Shown one piece after another: positions 25,414-34,867 of a stretch of DNA of 54,691 nucleotides. The notes under the pieces were generated by a model. The model was not told the DNA's origin. It ran no database searches and saw nothing but the letters and a program-made list of their open reading frames with translations. Within the stretch, counting starts at the first letter, position 1. Each line of letters opens with the position of its first letter. The stretch lies in contig NZ_JAEVHL010000019.1 in assembly GCF_016803395.1 (NCBI RefSeq), forward strand, positions 1 through 54,691, given 5' to 3'. The translations under genes and the position numbers were made by a program. This DNA comes from Micromonospora tarensis (GTDB taxonomy: Bacteria; Actinomycetota; Actinomycetes; Mycobacteriales; Micromonosporaceae).

Positions 25414-26289
25414 TCAACCCTTCAGACCGCTGCTGGCGATGCCGGAGAAGAACTGCCGTTGCAGCACCAGGAAGATGACGATGAGCGGCAGCGACGCGAC
25501 GAGGGCGCCGGCCATGAGGGTCGGGTAGTCGGTTCCGAACTGACCCTGGAGTCCGGCCAGGCCGACAGTGACCGGCCGATTGTTCCCGCGCGGGGTCACG
25601 ATCAGTGGCCAGAGCAGGTCGTTCCACGAGTAGAGCGAGGTGAGGACGGCCAGCGCCGCCATGGTCGGGCGAGCCATCGGCAGCATCACGTACCAGAACG
25701 TCCGCAGCGGTCCGGCCCCGTCCAGCCGGGCCGCCTCCTCGAACCCGGCCGGGATCGACATGAACGCCTGCCGCATCAGGAAGATCCCGAAGGCCGAGAA
25801 CATGCCCGGGATCGCCAGGGCGGGAATGCTGTCGAGCATCCCGAAGTCTCTGATGATCTCGAACTGCCCGATGAGGAAGAGCTGGCTGGGCACCATGAGC
25901 ATGGCGATGAACAGCCCGAACAGCAGCCTGCGTCCGGGGAACCGGAGCCGGGCGAACGCGAAGCCGGCGAGCGCCGAGACGGCGAGCTGCCCGATGACGC
26001 GAAGGACGAGCGCGGACACCGAGACGGTGAGTTGCGCCCAGAACGGCACCGACCCGAAGAACGTCGTGAAGGCACCGGTGGTCGGGTTCTCGGGCAGGAA
26101 CGTCGGCGGCGTCTGGGAGGCTTCGCGGTTGGACTTGAAGATGGTGAGCAGCTGCCAGACGAACGGTGCCACCATGATGACCGCCGCGCCGGCGAGGACG
26201 AGGTGGACGACCCACTCGCCGTGTCGGGAGGCCTTCGATCCGGTTGTCGTGCGCTTCTCGGGCTTGCCGCGCAACGCCTGATCAGTCAT
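25414..26289 (-). CDS. carbohydrate ABC transporter permease (MalG type)
   Basis: This 291-residue inner-membrane permease has six segments and the EAA loop EEAARLDGAGPLRTFWYVMLP near residue 200. The N-terminal cytosolic tail carries KPEKRTTTGSKASRHGE. The ATG at 26289 overlaps the end of the upstream permease gene by 8 bases. It is the last gene of the GH97 operon and partners the MalF-type permease. No ATPase gene is present; in actinomycetes such importers often share a multi-sugar ATPase (MsiK) encoded elsewhere. Confidence 0.92.
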   Translation of the reverse strand: MTDQALRGKPEKRTTTGSKASRHGEWVVHLVLAGAAVIMVAPFVWQLLTIFKSNREASQTPPTFLPENPTTGAFTTFFGSVPFWAQLTVSVSALVLRVIGQLAVSALAGFAFARLRFPGRRLLFGLFIAMLMVPSQLFLIGQFEIIRDFGMLDSIPALAIPGMFSAFGIFLMRQAFMSIPAGFEEAARLDGAGPLRTFWYVMLPMARPTMAALAVLTSLYSWNDLLWPLIVTPRGNNRPVTVGLAGLQGQFGTDYPTLMAGALVASLPLIVIFLVLQRQFFSGIASSGLKG

Positions 26290-27214
26290 AGAACACCCAC
26301 CGACGTTGCAGGCGGAACTGGACGAGGGTGGCGACCATGATCACCATCAGCAGCACGATCGCGATCGCCGCCGCGTAACCCTGGTCGAACTCCACGAAGG
26401 CCTTCTCGTAGAAGAGGTAGACGATGGTCTTCGAGTCGGCCAGCGCGGTGTTGTTGACGCTGCGCAGCATCACGAAGATCAGGTCGAACATCTGTAGCGC
26501 GGAGATCACGGTCAGCACGGTCACCAGGAACAGGCTGGGCGACAGCAGCGGAAGGGTGATCCGGAAGAACTGGCGGACCCGTCCCGCCCCGTCCAGCGCG
26601 GAGGCCTCGTAGAGGTCCGGTGGGATCGACTGGAGACCGGCGCCGAGGATGATGAGGTTGATGCCGAGGCTCATCCAGATGCCGACGACGCCCACCGCCC
26701 AGATCGTGAAGGTCGCGTCGGCGACCCAGTACTGCCCGTCGACGCCGAGCCGGGACAGGACGTAGTTGAGCAGCCCGAAATCGCCGTTGTAGATGAAGCG
26801 CCAGACCATGCTGACCGCGACCGGCAGCGTCACGACCGGCAGGAAGAACAGCACCCGGTAGCCGGCCCGACCACGGCTGACCTGCTCGATGAGCGCGGCG
26901 AGCACGACCGCGACGGGGAGGCCGAGCAGCAGGATCGCGGTGTAGAGCGCGGAGTTGCGCAGCGCCTGCCAGAAGCGCTCGTCACCGAGCAGCTCGGTGT
27001 AGTTGTCGACCCCGGTGAAGGTCCCGGGCCCGAAGGCCGGAACGTCCATGAAGCTCTTGCCGAAGGTGGTGAGGAACGGCCACACGTAGAGGGCGACGAG
27101 GCCGACCAACGCCGGGGCGATCATCAGGTACCCCCACCCGGGGGAGGGCAGTAGCCCGCCCCCGCGGCGGCGGGTGCGCCGCCGCGGGGGAGAGCTGGCG
27201 ACGTCGGTGATCAC
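26282..27214 (-). CDS. carbohydrate ABC transporter permease (MalF type)
   Basis: This 310-residue permease has six segments and EAA loop YEASALDGAGRVRQFFRITLP. The GTG start sits in the stop of the binding-protein gene (GTGA), giving tight coupling. The longer frame back to 27322 is only the antisense-like extension over the binding-protein end. The basic N-terminus SSPPRRRTRRRGGG precedes the first segment. Confidence 0.92.
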   Translation of the reverse strand: MITDVASSPPRRRTRRRGGGLLPSPGWGYLMIAPALVGLVALYVWPFLTTFGKSFMDVPAFGPGTFTGVDNYTELLGDERFWQALRNSALYTAILLLGLPVAVVLAALIEQVSRGRAGYRVLFFLPVVTLPVAVSMVWRFIYNGDFGLLNYVLSRLGVDGQYWVADATFTIWAVGVVGIWMSLGINLIILGAGLQSIPPDLYEASALDGAGRVRQFFRITLPLLSPSLFLVTVLTVISALQMFDLIFVMLRSVNNTALADSKTIVYLFYEKAFVEFDQGYAAAIAIVLLMVIMVATLVQFRLQRRWVFYD

Positions 27215-28455
27215 TGCGCGAGGACCTCGTTGATGGCCTTGTTGTAGGCCCGGGCGGCCTCGGCAGCCGGCTGCTTGCCCTCCCACGCCGGGGCGAGGTA
27301 CTGGCTCTCCAGGCCGGTCCACTTGGCGGCGTCACCGGCGATCGGCAACGGCACCGCGTAGTCGACGGCGTCGACGAAGACCTTGAGGTTGAACTCGGGC
27401 ATCGCGTCGAGCCAGCCCTGCTGGGTGTCCCGGTAGGCGGGCAGCACCGCCCCGCTCCTGGCCTGGATGACAGCCGCGTCCCTGCCGCTGGCGAAGATCA
27501 GGAATTCGGCGAGCTCCTTGGGGTGCTTGGTGCCGGCGTACCCGGCGTTGAGGATGCCGCTGATCATCGTGGCCCGCTGCTTCGCCTTGGGCAGCGGTGC
27601 GACGCCGACGTGCGGGCGGAGCGCCTGGTCGCCGTAGAGCCGCTGGGCCCAGAAGGAGCCGGAGAAGTACATGGCGACCTTCTGGTCCATGAACATCTGC
27701 ACCGCCTCGGTGTCCGAGAGCTGCTTGAGCGTCGGCGAGGAGCCGTCGGCGTGCAGCTGGGTCCAGAACTCCAGGCCCGAGATGGCCTCCGGGCTGTCGA
27801 TGGCGGCCCTGCCGTCGGCGCCGATCACCCGGCCGCCGGCCTGGTAGATGCTGTTGTAGTAGCCGCCCTGCCGGTCCAGCGGAGCGGCGATGCCCCACAC
27901 ACCGGCGGCCGGGTTGGTGAGCTTGCGGGCTGCCGCACGGGCGTCGTCCCAGGTCCAGTTCTCGTTCGGGTAGGCGACACCGGCCTTGTCGAAGAGCGCC
28001 TTGTTGAACCAGATCCCGTTCGTGTCGAAGTCCTTCGGCAGGCCGAAGAGCTTGCCGTCGACGTCGTACAGATCAAGGACGGCCTTGGGGTACGCGGCCA
28101 GGTCGACGCCAGCGGTCTTGACCGCGTCGGTGATGTCGAGCAGTTGGTTGCCCTTGGCGTAGGCGGGGAACTGGTCGGCGAGCATCCAGAACGCGTCGGG
28201 TGCGGTACGGCCAGCCGCGCCGACCTGGAGGGTGGACCAGTACTCGGGCCACGGCAGGACCTGCACCTGGACGTCGATGCCGGGGTGCTTCTCCTCGAAG
28301 GCCTTGGCGATCGCCTCCATGGCCGGCTTCTGGTCGTCGCTCCAGGTCGCGTAGCTCAGGGTGACCTTGCCGTCGCCTCCGGCGCCACCACATCCGGTGG
28401 CCGCGAGGGTGACCAGCACCGCCGCGGCGGCGGCCCATCTCTTGCCGTGTCGCAT
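27211..28455 (-). CDS. sugar ABC transporter substrate-binding lipoprotein
   Basis: This 414-residue extracellular solute-binding protein (family 1) has a lipoprotein signal ending LAATGC, anchor Cys at about 22, and a Gly-rich tether. The mature bilobed domain includes VTLSYATWSDDQKPAMEAIA at the start and FGLPKDFDTNGIWFNKALF. The ATG follows GAAGGAG and lies 27 bases after the GH97 stop. It would deliver the oligosaccharide or galactoside handled by the GH97 enzyme. Confidence 0.92.
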   Translation of the reverse strand: MRHGKRWAAAAAVLVTLAATGCGGAGGDGKVTLSYATWSDDQKPAMEAIAKAFEEKHPGIDVQVQVLPWPEYWSTLQVGAAGRTAPDAFWMLADQFPAYAKGNQLLDITDAVKTAGVDLAAYPKAVLDLYDVDGKLFGLPKDFDTNGIWFNKALFDKAGVAYPNENWTWDDARAAARKLTNPAAGVWGIAAPLDRQGGYYNSIYQAGGRVIGADGRAAIDSPEAISGLEFWTQLHADGSSPTLKQLSDTEAVQMFMDQKVAMYFSGSFWAQRLYGDQALRPHVGVAPLPKAKQRATMISGILNAGYAGTKHPKELAEFLIFASGRDAAVIQARSGAVLPAYRDTQQGWLDAMPEFNLKVFVDAVDYAVPLPIAGDAAKWTGLESQYLAPAWEGKQPAAEAARAYNKAINEVLAQ

Positions 28456-28481
28456 GGTTTCTCCTTCTCGGTGGTCGAGCC

Positions 28482-30971
28482 TCACTGCTCGGCCAGGGTG
28501 GTGGCGGTGTGGCCGGTGCGGTGGAGCCGGCCTACTGCCCAGTCGACGTGGGCCGGCTCCGGGTGGTGGGGCAGGGTGTCCGCGCGCAGGCTCAGGGTGC
28601 TGGCGCCGGCGACGCCGACATCGATGTCGCGGGGCGGTTCACCGGCGCGGACCTCGGCGCTGAACAGCTCGACCCCGTCGGCGTGCACGCTCATCCGGGC
28701 GCCGGTGGCCGGGGTCTCGTCGTCGACGCCGATGCGCGCGGTGAAGCGGGTGACGGTACCCCCCAGATGGAGGTCGATCCGTGAGGGTGTGGACGCGCCG
28801 AGCCCGTCGTCGAACTGCGTGCCCGCGACGGTCATCCGCCGACCGTCGCCCGGGTTGCCGCCACCGTTGCTCTGGTCGCGTTCGACCGGACCGCTCTCGT
28901 TCTCGAACCCGACCATGGTCAGCGCCGACAGGCGGTGGGACCCGGGCGTCAGGGGTCGGAACAGGCGGGCGTGCGCCACGATCGGGACGCCGTCCTGGCC
29001 CGGCGTCTCGACAGTGATGATGCCGGCGCGCCCGGGTGCCAGCGCGGTGGGCGCGCGGACTCTCCAGCGGTCACCGCCGAGGTGCTCCGCCGACCAGCCG
29101 GGCGGTAGCCGCAGCTGTCCGTCGGTCCGCAGGATGGCGGCGCCGTCCGGGTCGAGCAGCTGAACGGGCGGGTCCACCCGTGGGGCGACCTGCTCGGGCC
29201 GCTCGACGGCACTGTGCAACGCGGTGCCGTGGGCGGCGACGATGGCGACGAAGCCGCCGTTCACCGCCACCTCGACGACCAGCTTGTCGTCGACGGTCCG
29301 CCGGTAGGAGGTCAGGCCGCCGTCGGCGCCGTCGGCGACGATCCACACCTCGGCCGGTCCGCGGGTCAGCCGGTCGAGCGGGACGGTGAGCGGACGCGCC
29401 GGCCCGGTGGCGATGCCCCCGATGAACCAACGGTCGCCGGCCCGGCGGGCGAGCACCGCCTCGTGGTCGGGGTCCCCGGCGAGCAGCACCGTCTCGTCCC
29501 ACACCGGGGCGAGTTCCGCGAGGAACCGCGCGGCGTCCGGCCGGGCGAGGTAGGCGTCGACGTCGTCGGCGAAGTGGGTGATGCCGCACTCGAACACCAC
29601 GCTGAGCGCCAGTTCGTGGCCGTCGCTCGTGGTCCGTCCGGGCGCGCCGAACGCGACAGGTGTGTAGTCCATCGCGCCGACCACGTTGCGGGTGAACGGC
29701 TGGATCACGTTGTGCGCGGCGGTCAGGGGCGTGCCCTGGTAGAAGACGTAGTACTCGCTGCCCCGGATGGCCTCGTAGCCGATGACCTGCGGCCAGGTCC
29801 GAGCCCACCCGCGGGGGATGACCGAACCGTGGAAGTTGACGTGCAGGCCGAGCCGGGCGGTCTCGGCGAGGATCGTGTCGTACCAGCGGTAGCGATCCTT
29901 CGACTCGGACTCCATGAAGTCGACCTTGACGCCGGCGATTCCCCAGGACCGCCAGAGCGCCAGCTTCGCCAGGTTCTCCGGTCCGTCGAGGTCGTGCCAG
30001 ACCGCCCACAGGTGCACCTGGATGCCGCGACGACTCGCGTAGGCCACGATCTCGGGAACCCACGTCTCGTCCCAGCCGCAGTCGATCAGGAGGTGCTCCC
30101 AACCGAGGCGCGCGGCGACGTCGACGAAATGCCGCTGCCGGTGCAGTTGGGCGCCGGAGTAGAAGTCCGACCACCAGGACCAGGCGGCGCGGCCCGGACG
30201 TACCCAGCGGGTGTCGGTCGACGGGTCGGCCGCGGGTGCCAACTCCTCGACGAAGCGGCTCTCGACGATCGTGGCGAGAGCGCCGACCAGGAACACCCGC
30301 CACGGGGTCACCGGACCTCGGGTGATCTCCACCGATTCGTCGGCGAGCGCGAACCGCAGCTGGCCCCCGTCGCGGATCTCGACATGCGCGCCGCTGAAAC
30401 GGCCGTCGATCGCCGCCTCGGTGAGCAGGTGAAACTCCCCCGACCGGGGCGAACGGACGAGAAGCGGAAGCCCGTAGGCGCCGGGCGGCAGTGCGGCGAC
30501 GTCGGCACCGAAGCGCGGCGTCTCGTACCAGGTCTGGTAGTCCAGCGCCCACACCCGGGCGTCGGGTGCGAGGGTGAGCCGGGTGTGGTCGGCGTCGAGG
30601 CGGCCCTGGCCCTCGAAGCGGGCGAGCACGTAGCGGACGGCCACCCCGTCGGCGCCGGCCCGAATGTGGATCTGCCACTCGAGGCCGGTCGCGTGCCGCA
30701 GTTCGTGGACCGTCTCGTGGTGGACGTACCGGTGAACTCCGGTGGCCTTGCCGGACCGGGCGGTCCACTCGTCGGTGATCTCGCGGTCGCGGGAGCGCAG
30801 CGAGACCGAGTCCATGCCCAGGTCGACGCCGTCGACGCTGATGCCCAGCCGGACCCCGTCGAGGACGATCCCGCCATTGCGCCGCACCCGCAGGACGACG
30901 CCGTCCGCTCGCGTTTCCACCTCGGGCTCGACGCGCTCGGGCAGCGTCGTCGGGCCGATCTCGTTGCTCAC
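28482..30971 (-). CDS. GH97 glycoside hydrolase with C-terminal NPCBM-like domain
   Basis: This encodes 829 residues: an N-terminal GH97 beta-sandwich (about 15-255), a TIM-barrel catalytic domain (about 260-540; WSWWSDFYSGAQ, LLIDCGW), a GH97 C-terminal sandwich, then an NPCBM-like carbohydrate-binding domain (about 690-820; RMTVAGTQFDDGLGA, TRFTARIGVDDET). Asp351 in GVKVDFMESE sits where the retaining alpha-galactosidase subgroup has its nucleophile (inverting SusB-type enzymes have Gly), and Glu400 in GYEAIRG is a candidate acid/base. No signal peptide is visible, so the enzyme is probably cytoplasmic and acts after import. The GTG start follows GGAGAC. First gene of the sugar operon. Confidence 0.88.
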   Translation of the reverse strand: MSNEIGPTTLPERVEPEVETRADGVVLRVRRNGGIVLDGVRLGISVDGVDLGMDSVSLRSRDREITDEWTARSGKATGVHRYVHHETVHELRHATGLEWQIHIRAGADGVAVRYVLARFEGQGRLDADHTRLTLAPDARVWALDYQTWYETPRFGADVAALPPGAYGLPLLVRSPRSGEFHLLTEAAIDGRFSGAHVEIRDGGQLRFALADESVEITRGPVTPWRVFLVGALATIVESRFVEELAPAADPSTDTRWVRPGRAAWSWWSDFYSGAQLHRQRHFVDVAARLGWEHLLIDCGWDETWVPEIVAYASRRGIQVHLWAVWHDLDGPENLAKLALWRSWGIAGVKVDFMESESKDRYRWYDTILAETARLGLHVNFHGSVIPRGWARTWPQVIGYEAIRGSEYYVFYQGTPLTAAHNVIQPFTRNVVGAMDYTPVAFGAPGRTTSDGHELALSVVFECGITHFADDVDAYLARPDAARFLAELAPVWDETVLLAGDPDHEAVLARRAGDRWFIGGIATGPARPLTVPLDRLTRGPAEVWIVADGADGGLTSYRRTVDDKLVVEVAVNGGFVAIVAAHGTALHSAVERPEQVAPRVDPPVQLLDPDGAAILRTDGQLRLPPGWSAEHLGGDRWRVRAPTALAPGRAGIITVETPGQDGVPIVAHARLFRPLTPGSHRLSALTMVGFENESGPVERDQSNGGGNPGDGRRMTVAGTQFDDGLGASTPSRIDLHLGGTVTRFTARIGVDDETPATGARMSVHADGVELFSAEVRAGEPPRDIDVGVAGASTLSLRADTLPHHPEPAHVDWAVGRLHRTGHTATTLAEQ

Positions 30972-31416
30972 ATCGTCTCCGTGCCGGGCGGGAACCGAGC
31001 GGGCGGATCCCCTGCACGGCGGCTTCCGACGCTAGGCTCGCGACGGCTCGCCGGGAATGTTCATTCGAGCTCGAAGCCTGGACGATCCGCTTCTGTCTGA
31101 ACGGCTGTCTGGCCAGGAGACGCTGCCCGCGCTGGGCTCCACAGGGACGATCGTGCGTAAAGGGAGAGACCGACACGAACGGCTGGGCCGACAGTCCGCT
31201 GCCGAATACCTGGTTGGCGGTCCAGCAGGCGGCCCGCTCCGGTCTGGACCCGTGCGGGTGCCCGTTCGCCGAGATCCGCGGCCGGTCGCTCCGCGGAACC
31301 GGGCGACCATTTGCGGGGCGCGGTGATCGGATTCAAAATTCGATAACGTCACGCTGGTCGAAGCGGTACCCAACTCCGCTCGCGCAGCCGAGGTGGTCTT
31401 CTCGTTTCCCCAGCGA
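30972..31416. promoter_or_regulatory. upstream region of GH97 operon
   Basis: This 445-base gap has no supported gene. A perfect 12-base palindrome TTCGAGCTCGAA lies at 31064-31075, 93 bases before the GH97 start, and is a candidate operator. The right half contains an AT-rich patch (TTCAAAATTCGATAA near 31332-31346), unusual here and possibly a promoter element or the 3' region of the DoxX-like gene. Confidence 0.4.
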
Positions 31417-31773
31417 TCACCAGAAGTCGTGGTAGGCCAGGTTCACCACGAACGTCGCCGTGACGGTCACGAAGAAGACGGCCCATCCGGTGAGTTTGCG
31501 CGAGCCCACCCGGGCGTGGGCTATGAAGGCGCCGATGAAATACAACACCAGGCCGAGTGAGGCGAGCGTGCCCAGCACCGGCACCACGAAACCGGCCAGC
31601 AGACCGAGCGAACCCGCCGCGAGCGTCGCACCCAGCCGGGGCATCCAGGACAGCGGCAGGCGCTTCATCTCCATCTGTTCGCGGGGGTACTCGTGATTGA
31701 TGAGGTAGGTGGTGGCGGCGATGGCGGTGAAGAGCGAAGCGAGGATGTTGAGCGTGACGTAGGCGGCGAACAC
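31417..31773 (-). CDS. DoxX-like small membrane protein
   Basis: This 118-residue protein has four predicted membrane helices with the DoxX_2-type pattern: an N-terminal helix, a short loop with YPREQMEMKRL, then LGATLAAGSLGLLAGF, LGLVLYFIGAFIAHARVG and a last helix ending YHDFW. The start is placed at GTG 31773 after AAGGGGAC; GTG 31788 adds five residues. The function of the family is not established; members often affect redox or small-molecule transport. It is isolated on the minus strand. Confidence 0.75.
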   Translation of the reverse strand: MFAAYVTLNILASLFTAIAATTYLINHEYPREQMEMKRLPLSWMPRLGATLAAGSLGLLAGFVVPVLGTLASLGLVLYFIGAFIAHARVGSRKLTGWAVFFVTVTATFVVNLAYHDFW

Positions 31774-31884
31774 GTTGTCCCCTTCCACCGAATCGAGGGA
31801 CCGGACGATACCTGTCCGATGACGATCCGTGGGATCCTCGCGAACAGCGTCGCCGCCGGCACGCGGGGGCCCGCCGCCGCACGC

Positions 31885-32967
31885 CTACACGTCCAGGACG
31901 TGGCGTTCGCCCCGGCCGCCGTCCGCCGTCGCCGGCTTGTCGTCGCCGTCCACATCGTCGATCAACCCCAACCGGGTGGCCTCCACGCCGGCCTGGAAAC
32001 GGCTCGTGGTCCCCAGTCTGTCCATGAGCTCTGAGATGTGCCGGCGGCAGGTACGCACCGACGTGCCGAGGCGACGGGCGATCGTCTCGTCCTTGTATCC
32101 CTTGGCCAGCAGACGGATGACGGCACGCTTCACGTCCTCGTCCACCGGTGCGGCCCGGTCGGCGTCCGGTTGGAAGGGGACCGCGGTGCTCCAGAGGTGC
32201 TCGAAGACGTCACACAGGTAGCCGACGAGCGCCGGTTCCCGGACGACGATCGCCCCGGCGGCTCGGGAGGCCACACCGCGCTCGGGCACGAAGGCTACCT
32301 CGTGGTCGAAAATGACCATGCGATCGATGACTTCCTGCGTCGTACGGACGCGCGCGCCTCGCTTCGTCACGTCCGATACGTAGGCCCGGGTGACCAGGTC
32401 GGTGCGCGCCGGATGCTGGTAAATGGTGCGGTTGTCGACACCCCGCTCCAACGCCTCGATTAGTGGCCCCCGGGTGGCGGACAGCAGGTGGGCCGGTCGG
32501 GCGCCGCCGGGTTGGATCGTCATGATTTCCGACTCGCACCGACGGGCGTGCTCATTGAGCACCGGCTGCACCATCGACGCGTCGGTAATCATGTCGAAAG
32601 CCTCGTTGTGATTGCCGTCCCGGCGATCCTCGAAATACGCGGGCGCCAGCGCCATGATCTGCGTGCGGACTTCGGTCACAGCGGACTGAAGGTCGCGGAT
32701 CTGATTCTCCGCCGGCGCGACAAGGCCGGCGGCGGCGGTGTCGGGGCCGACCGGAACCAGCACCTCCGGGCAGCCTGGCATGGGGCGGATGAGCCGAAGG
32801 GCGCTGAGGATCCGCTCCGCGCGGGCGATGCCGGGCGGGTCGAGGCCCAGGCGCTCCGCGATGGTGGCCGGGATGAACCTGCCGCGTCTGACCGCCTCCC
32901 GGTAGACACGCACGCTCACCTCATCCAGCTCGGGAAACCTCATCTGTTCGTGTTCGCCTGCTCGCAT
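31885..32967 (-). CDS. orphan LuxR-type regulator with winged-helix N-terminus
   Basis: This encodes 360 residues. The N-terminal 15-75 segment reads like a TrmB/winged-helix domain (VRVYREAVRRGRFIPATIAERLGLDPPGIARAERIL). The middle resembles a phospholipase D-like regulator domain (MTIQPGGARPAHLL, RTIYQHPARTDLVTRAYV). The C-terminus has a LuxR HTH (KGYKDETIARRLGTSVRTCRRHISELMDRLG). The ATG follows GGAAGGGGG; the frame is open further upstream but lacks a site. Such regulators often govern nearby specialised-metabolite genes. Here none is adjacent, so the target is unknown. Confidence 0.85.
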   Translation of the reverse strand: MRAGEHEQMRFPELDEVSVRVYREAVRRGRFIPATIAERLGLDPPGIARAERILSALRLIRPMPGCPEVLVPVGPDTAAAGLVAPAENQIRDLQSAVTEVRTQIMALAPAYFEDRRDGNHNEAFDMITDASMVQPVLNEHARRCESEIMTIQPGGARPAHLLSATRGPLIEALERGVDNRTIYQHPARTDLVTRAYVSDVTKRGARVRTTQEVIDRMVIFDHEVAFVPERGVASRAAGAIVVREPALVGYLCDVFEHLWSTAVPFQPDADRAAPVDEDVKRAVIRLLAKGYKDETIARRLGTSVRTCRRHISELMDRLGTTSRFQAGVEATRLGLIDDVDGDDKPATADGGRGERHVLDV

Positions 32968-33583
32968 CGCGATCGCCCCCTTCCCCGAACGAAGTGGTCG
33001 AACAATGGCGCAAGTCTTACACGTCGGTCCGCTGTCCGGGGGCTGCTGCACATGCCCGAACGGATACATATTCAGGATGAACGATGCTGGCCATCCACCC
33101 CTTCGGAGTTTTCGCACAAGGGGCTTTGCGGCGTGAGACGAATACCGGGCGCTCCAGGTGTCACTTAGTGAACTACAGCTTTTTCTATTCACACCTGGTG
33201 CTTCCGCAGCAGAGTGTCGATACGCCTGCCCGGCTCACTGGCACCCGTCGGGTAGATCGCGCGATGACCGAGAAAGACCGTGTCGGAGGAGGAGTCAGGG
33301 TGGCCTCGCATGTGCGGCGTAGCACTGTCGGCGAGCGGGGGCTCGGGCCCGTCCGGGGAACTCCGACTCCACGAAGACGGCCCCCCGCTGGCGCAGTGAG
33401 CGCAGCACGTGGTGGTTGTGCGCGACCTTCTTGCGCACGTACACCGGGGGGGCCGTCGGGTGGGGCCCGACCGGGGTTCCGGCGGGCGCCTTACCCCCCA
33501 CCTGTTGTCCTGGTGAGCAGTGGCGGAGGGCAGGTTGTCACGGGGTTGTCAGCGGGGCCGGCGGTGGCGGCGCCGGCGGGCCG
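32968..33583. other. 616-base gap, no supported gene
   Basis: The gap contains the promoter side of the LuxR-type regulator. A TCACT-T-AGTGA palindrome (33161-33171) sits beside an unusually AT-rich stretch (about 33172-33195), a possible operator and promoter about 200 bases before the start. The left part (33295-33501, minus) has a 68-residue open frame with KKVAHNHHVLRSLRQRGAVF that looks protein-like but lacks a ribosome site and matches nothing I know. Confidence 0.4.
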
Positions 33584-34639
33584 TCAGTACGGATATCCGG
33601 GGATGTTGAGCCGCACGCTGTACAGGCCGGAGTCGCCCCACGGACCCGAGGTGACGTAGAGGGTCTGCCGGTCGGGGCCGCCGAAGGCCACGTTCGTCGT
33701 ACCGGAGAAGCCGGGCCGGATCGTGCCGAGCTGGACGCCGGCGGGGGAGTAGACGTGGACCAACGAGTCCGACCCCGACGCCCAGTAGACGTTGCCGGCG
33801 CAGTCGATCGTGGCGCCGTCCGGGCCGCCGATGTAGTTCACGAACACGCTGCGGGCGCCGGTGCTGCCGTCGGGCTGGACGGCGTACTTGTAGATCTTGT
33901 TCTCGGAGTAGGCACCCACGTACAGGGCGGTCCCGTCCGGCGAGAGGGCGATGCCGTTGGGCTGGCGCAACCGGTCGTCCACGAGTGACACCTGGCCGTT
34001 GGTGACACGGAAGACGCTGGTACGCCCGCTCATCTGGTCCGGTCGGTTGCCGCGCTGGAAGTTGGGGTCGGTGAAGTAGACGACGCCGTCGGAGCGGACC
34101 GCGACGTCGTTCGGCGAGTTGAACGCGCGGCCCTGGTAGTTGCCGGCGACGGTGCTGCGGGACCGGTCGCTCAACCAGTACGCGGAGACGCTGCGCTGGT
34201 CGTGGGTGGCCGCGATGAGCTGCTGGGCGTCGGCGCTGAGCGCGAGGCCGTTGCTGCCCGCGTTGGCGAGGAACGTGTCGAAGGTGGCCGGCGGGGTGAG
34301 CCGGCGGATCGTGGACGGCTGGACGTTGTACGGTCCGGTGCCCGCCGCCATGTCCGACACCAGCAGGTAGCCGCCGTCGGCGATCCACACCGGTCCTTCG
34401 AGGAAGGAGAACCCACCCTGGATCCTGGGCGCCGTCACCGAGCTGGAGGGCAGCGGAGAACCGTAGACGGCCCCGGCCGGGCAGACCCCGGCCGGTGCGC
34501 CGGGCGGATTGGCGAGGGTGGCGTGAGCGCTAACATGCTCGGCACGCGGAGGTGCTGCGGCGGCAGCGGTGGCGAGTGGCGCGGCGCTGAGCGCGAGGCA
34601 CAGCCCGGCCAGTGCGGCGGTGGTGGGACGCCAGGTCAT
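33584..34639 (-). CDS. secreted SMP-30/gluconolactonase-like beta-propeller protein
   Basis: This encodes 351 residues. A Sec signal peptide (1-28, ending ATAAAAA) is followed by an SGL-type six-bladed propeller: FLEGPVWIADGGYLLVSDM, NGLALSADAQQLIAAT, SPNDVAVRSDGVVYFTDPNF, QPNGIALSPDGTALYVGAY, GPDGATIDCAGNVYWASG. These repeats contain the Glu, Asn and Asp positions that bind a metal in SMP-30 lactonases. The ATG follows GGAGTATCC. The secreted form implies lactone or ester hydrolysis outside the cell; the substrate is unknown. It is divergent to the MalY-type gene. Confidence 0.85.
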   Translation of the reverse strand: MTWRPTTAALAGLCLALSAAPLATAAAAAPPRAEHVSAHATLANPPGAPAGVCPAGAVYGSPLPSSSVTAPRIQGGFSFLEGPVWIADGGYLLVSDMAAGTGPYNVQPSTIRRLTPPATFDTFLANAGSNGLALSADAQQLIAATHDQRSVSAYWLSDRSRSTVAGNYQGRAFNSPNDVAVRSDGVVYFTDPNFQRGNRPDQMSGRTSVFRVTNGQVSLVDDRLRQPNGIALSPDGTALYVGAYSENKIYKYAVQPDGSTGARSVFVNYIGGPDGATIDCAGNVYWASGSDSLVHVYSPAGVQLGTIRPGFSGTTNVAFGGPDRQTLYVTSGPWGDSGLYSVRLNIPGYPY

Positions 34640-34867
34640 CGGATACTCCAATTGGCGTCGGCGGCCGTGCGATGCGGCGGACGACGTCGGGTGATGGTGG
34701 GACGGGCGTGGCGGTGGCCGTCGGTGCGGCTGTCCGCAGCGTATGTGATGAACCAGGGGCAACAGAAGACAATGACCGCAGTCAATACATAAAGGCGTGT
34801 GCCGGTTACCCTGTCGAGTCCGCACGAGGGTCGGCGTGGTCCGGGGCGGGCGGAATAGGCTTCGGCC

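Noticed and set aside
28509..31100. Plus-strand frames opposite the GH97 gene
   Set aside because: Compositional shadows; catalytic motifs are on the minus strand.
33295..33501. Minus-strand frame with KKVAHNHHVLRSLRQRGAVF
   Set aside because: Looks protein-like but has no ribosome site, no recognised family and very short length; not supported as a gene.
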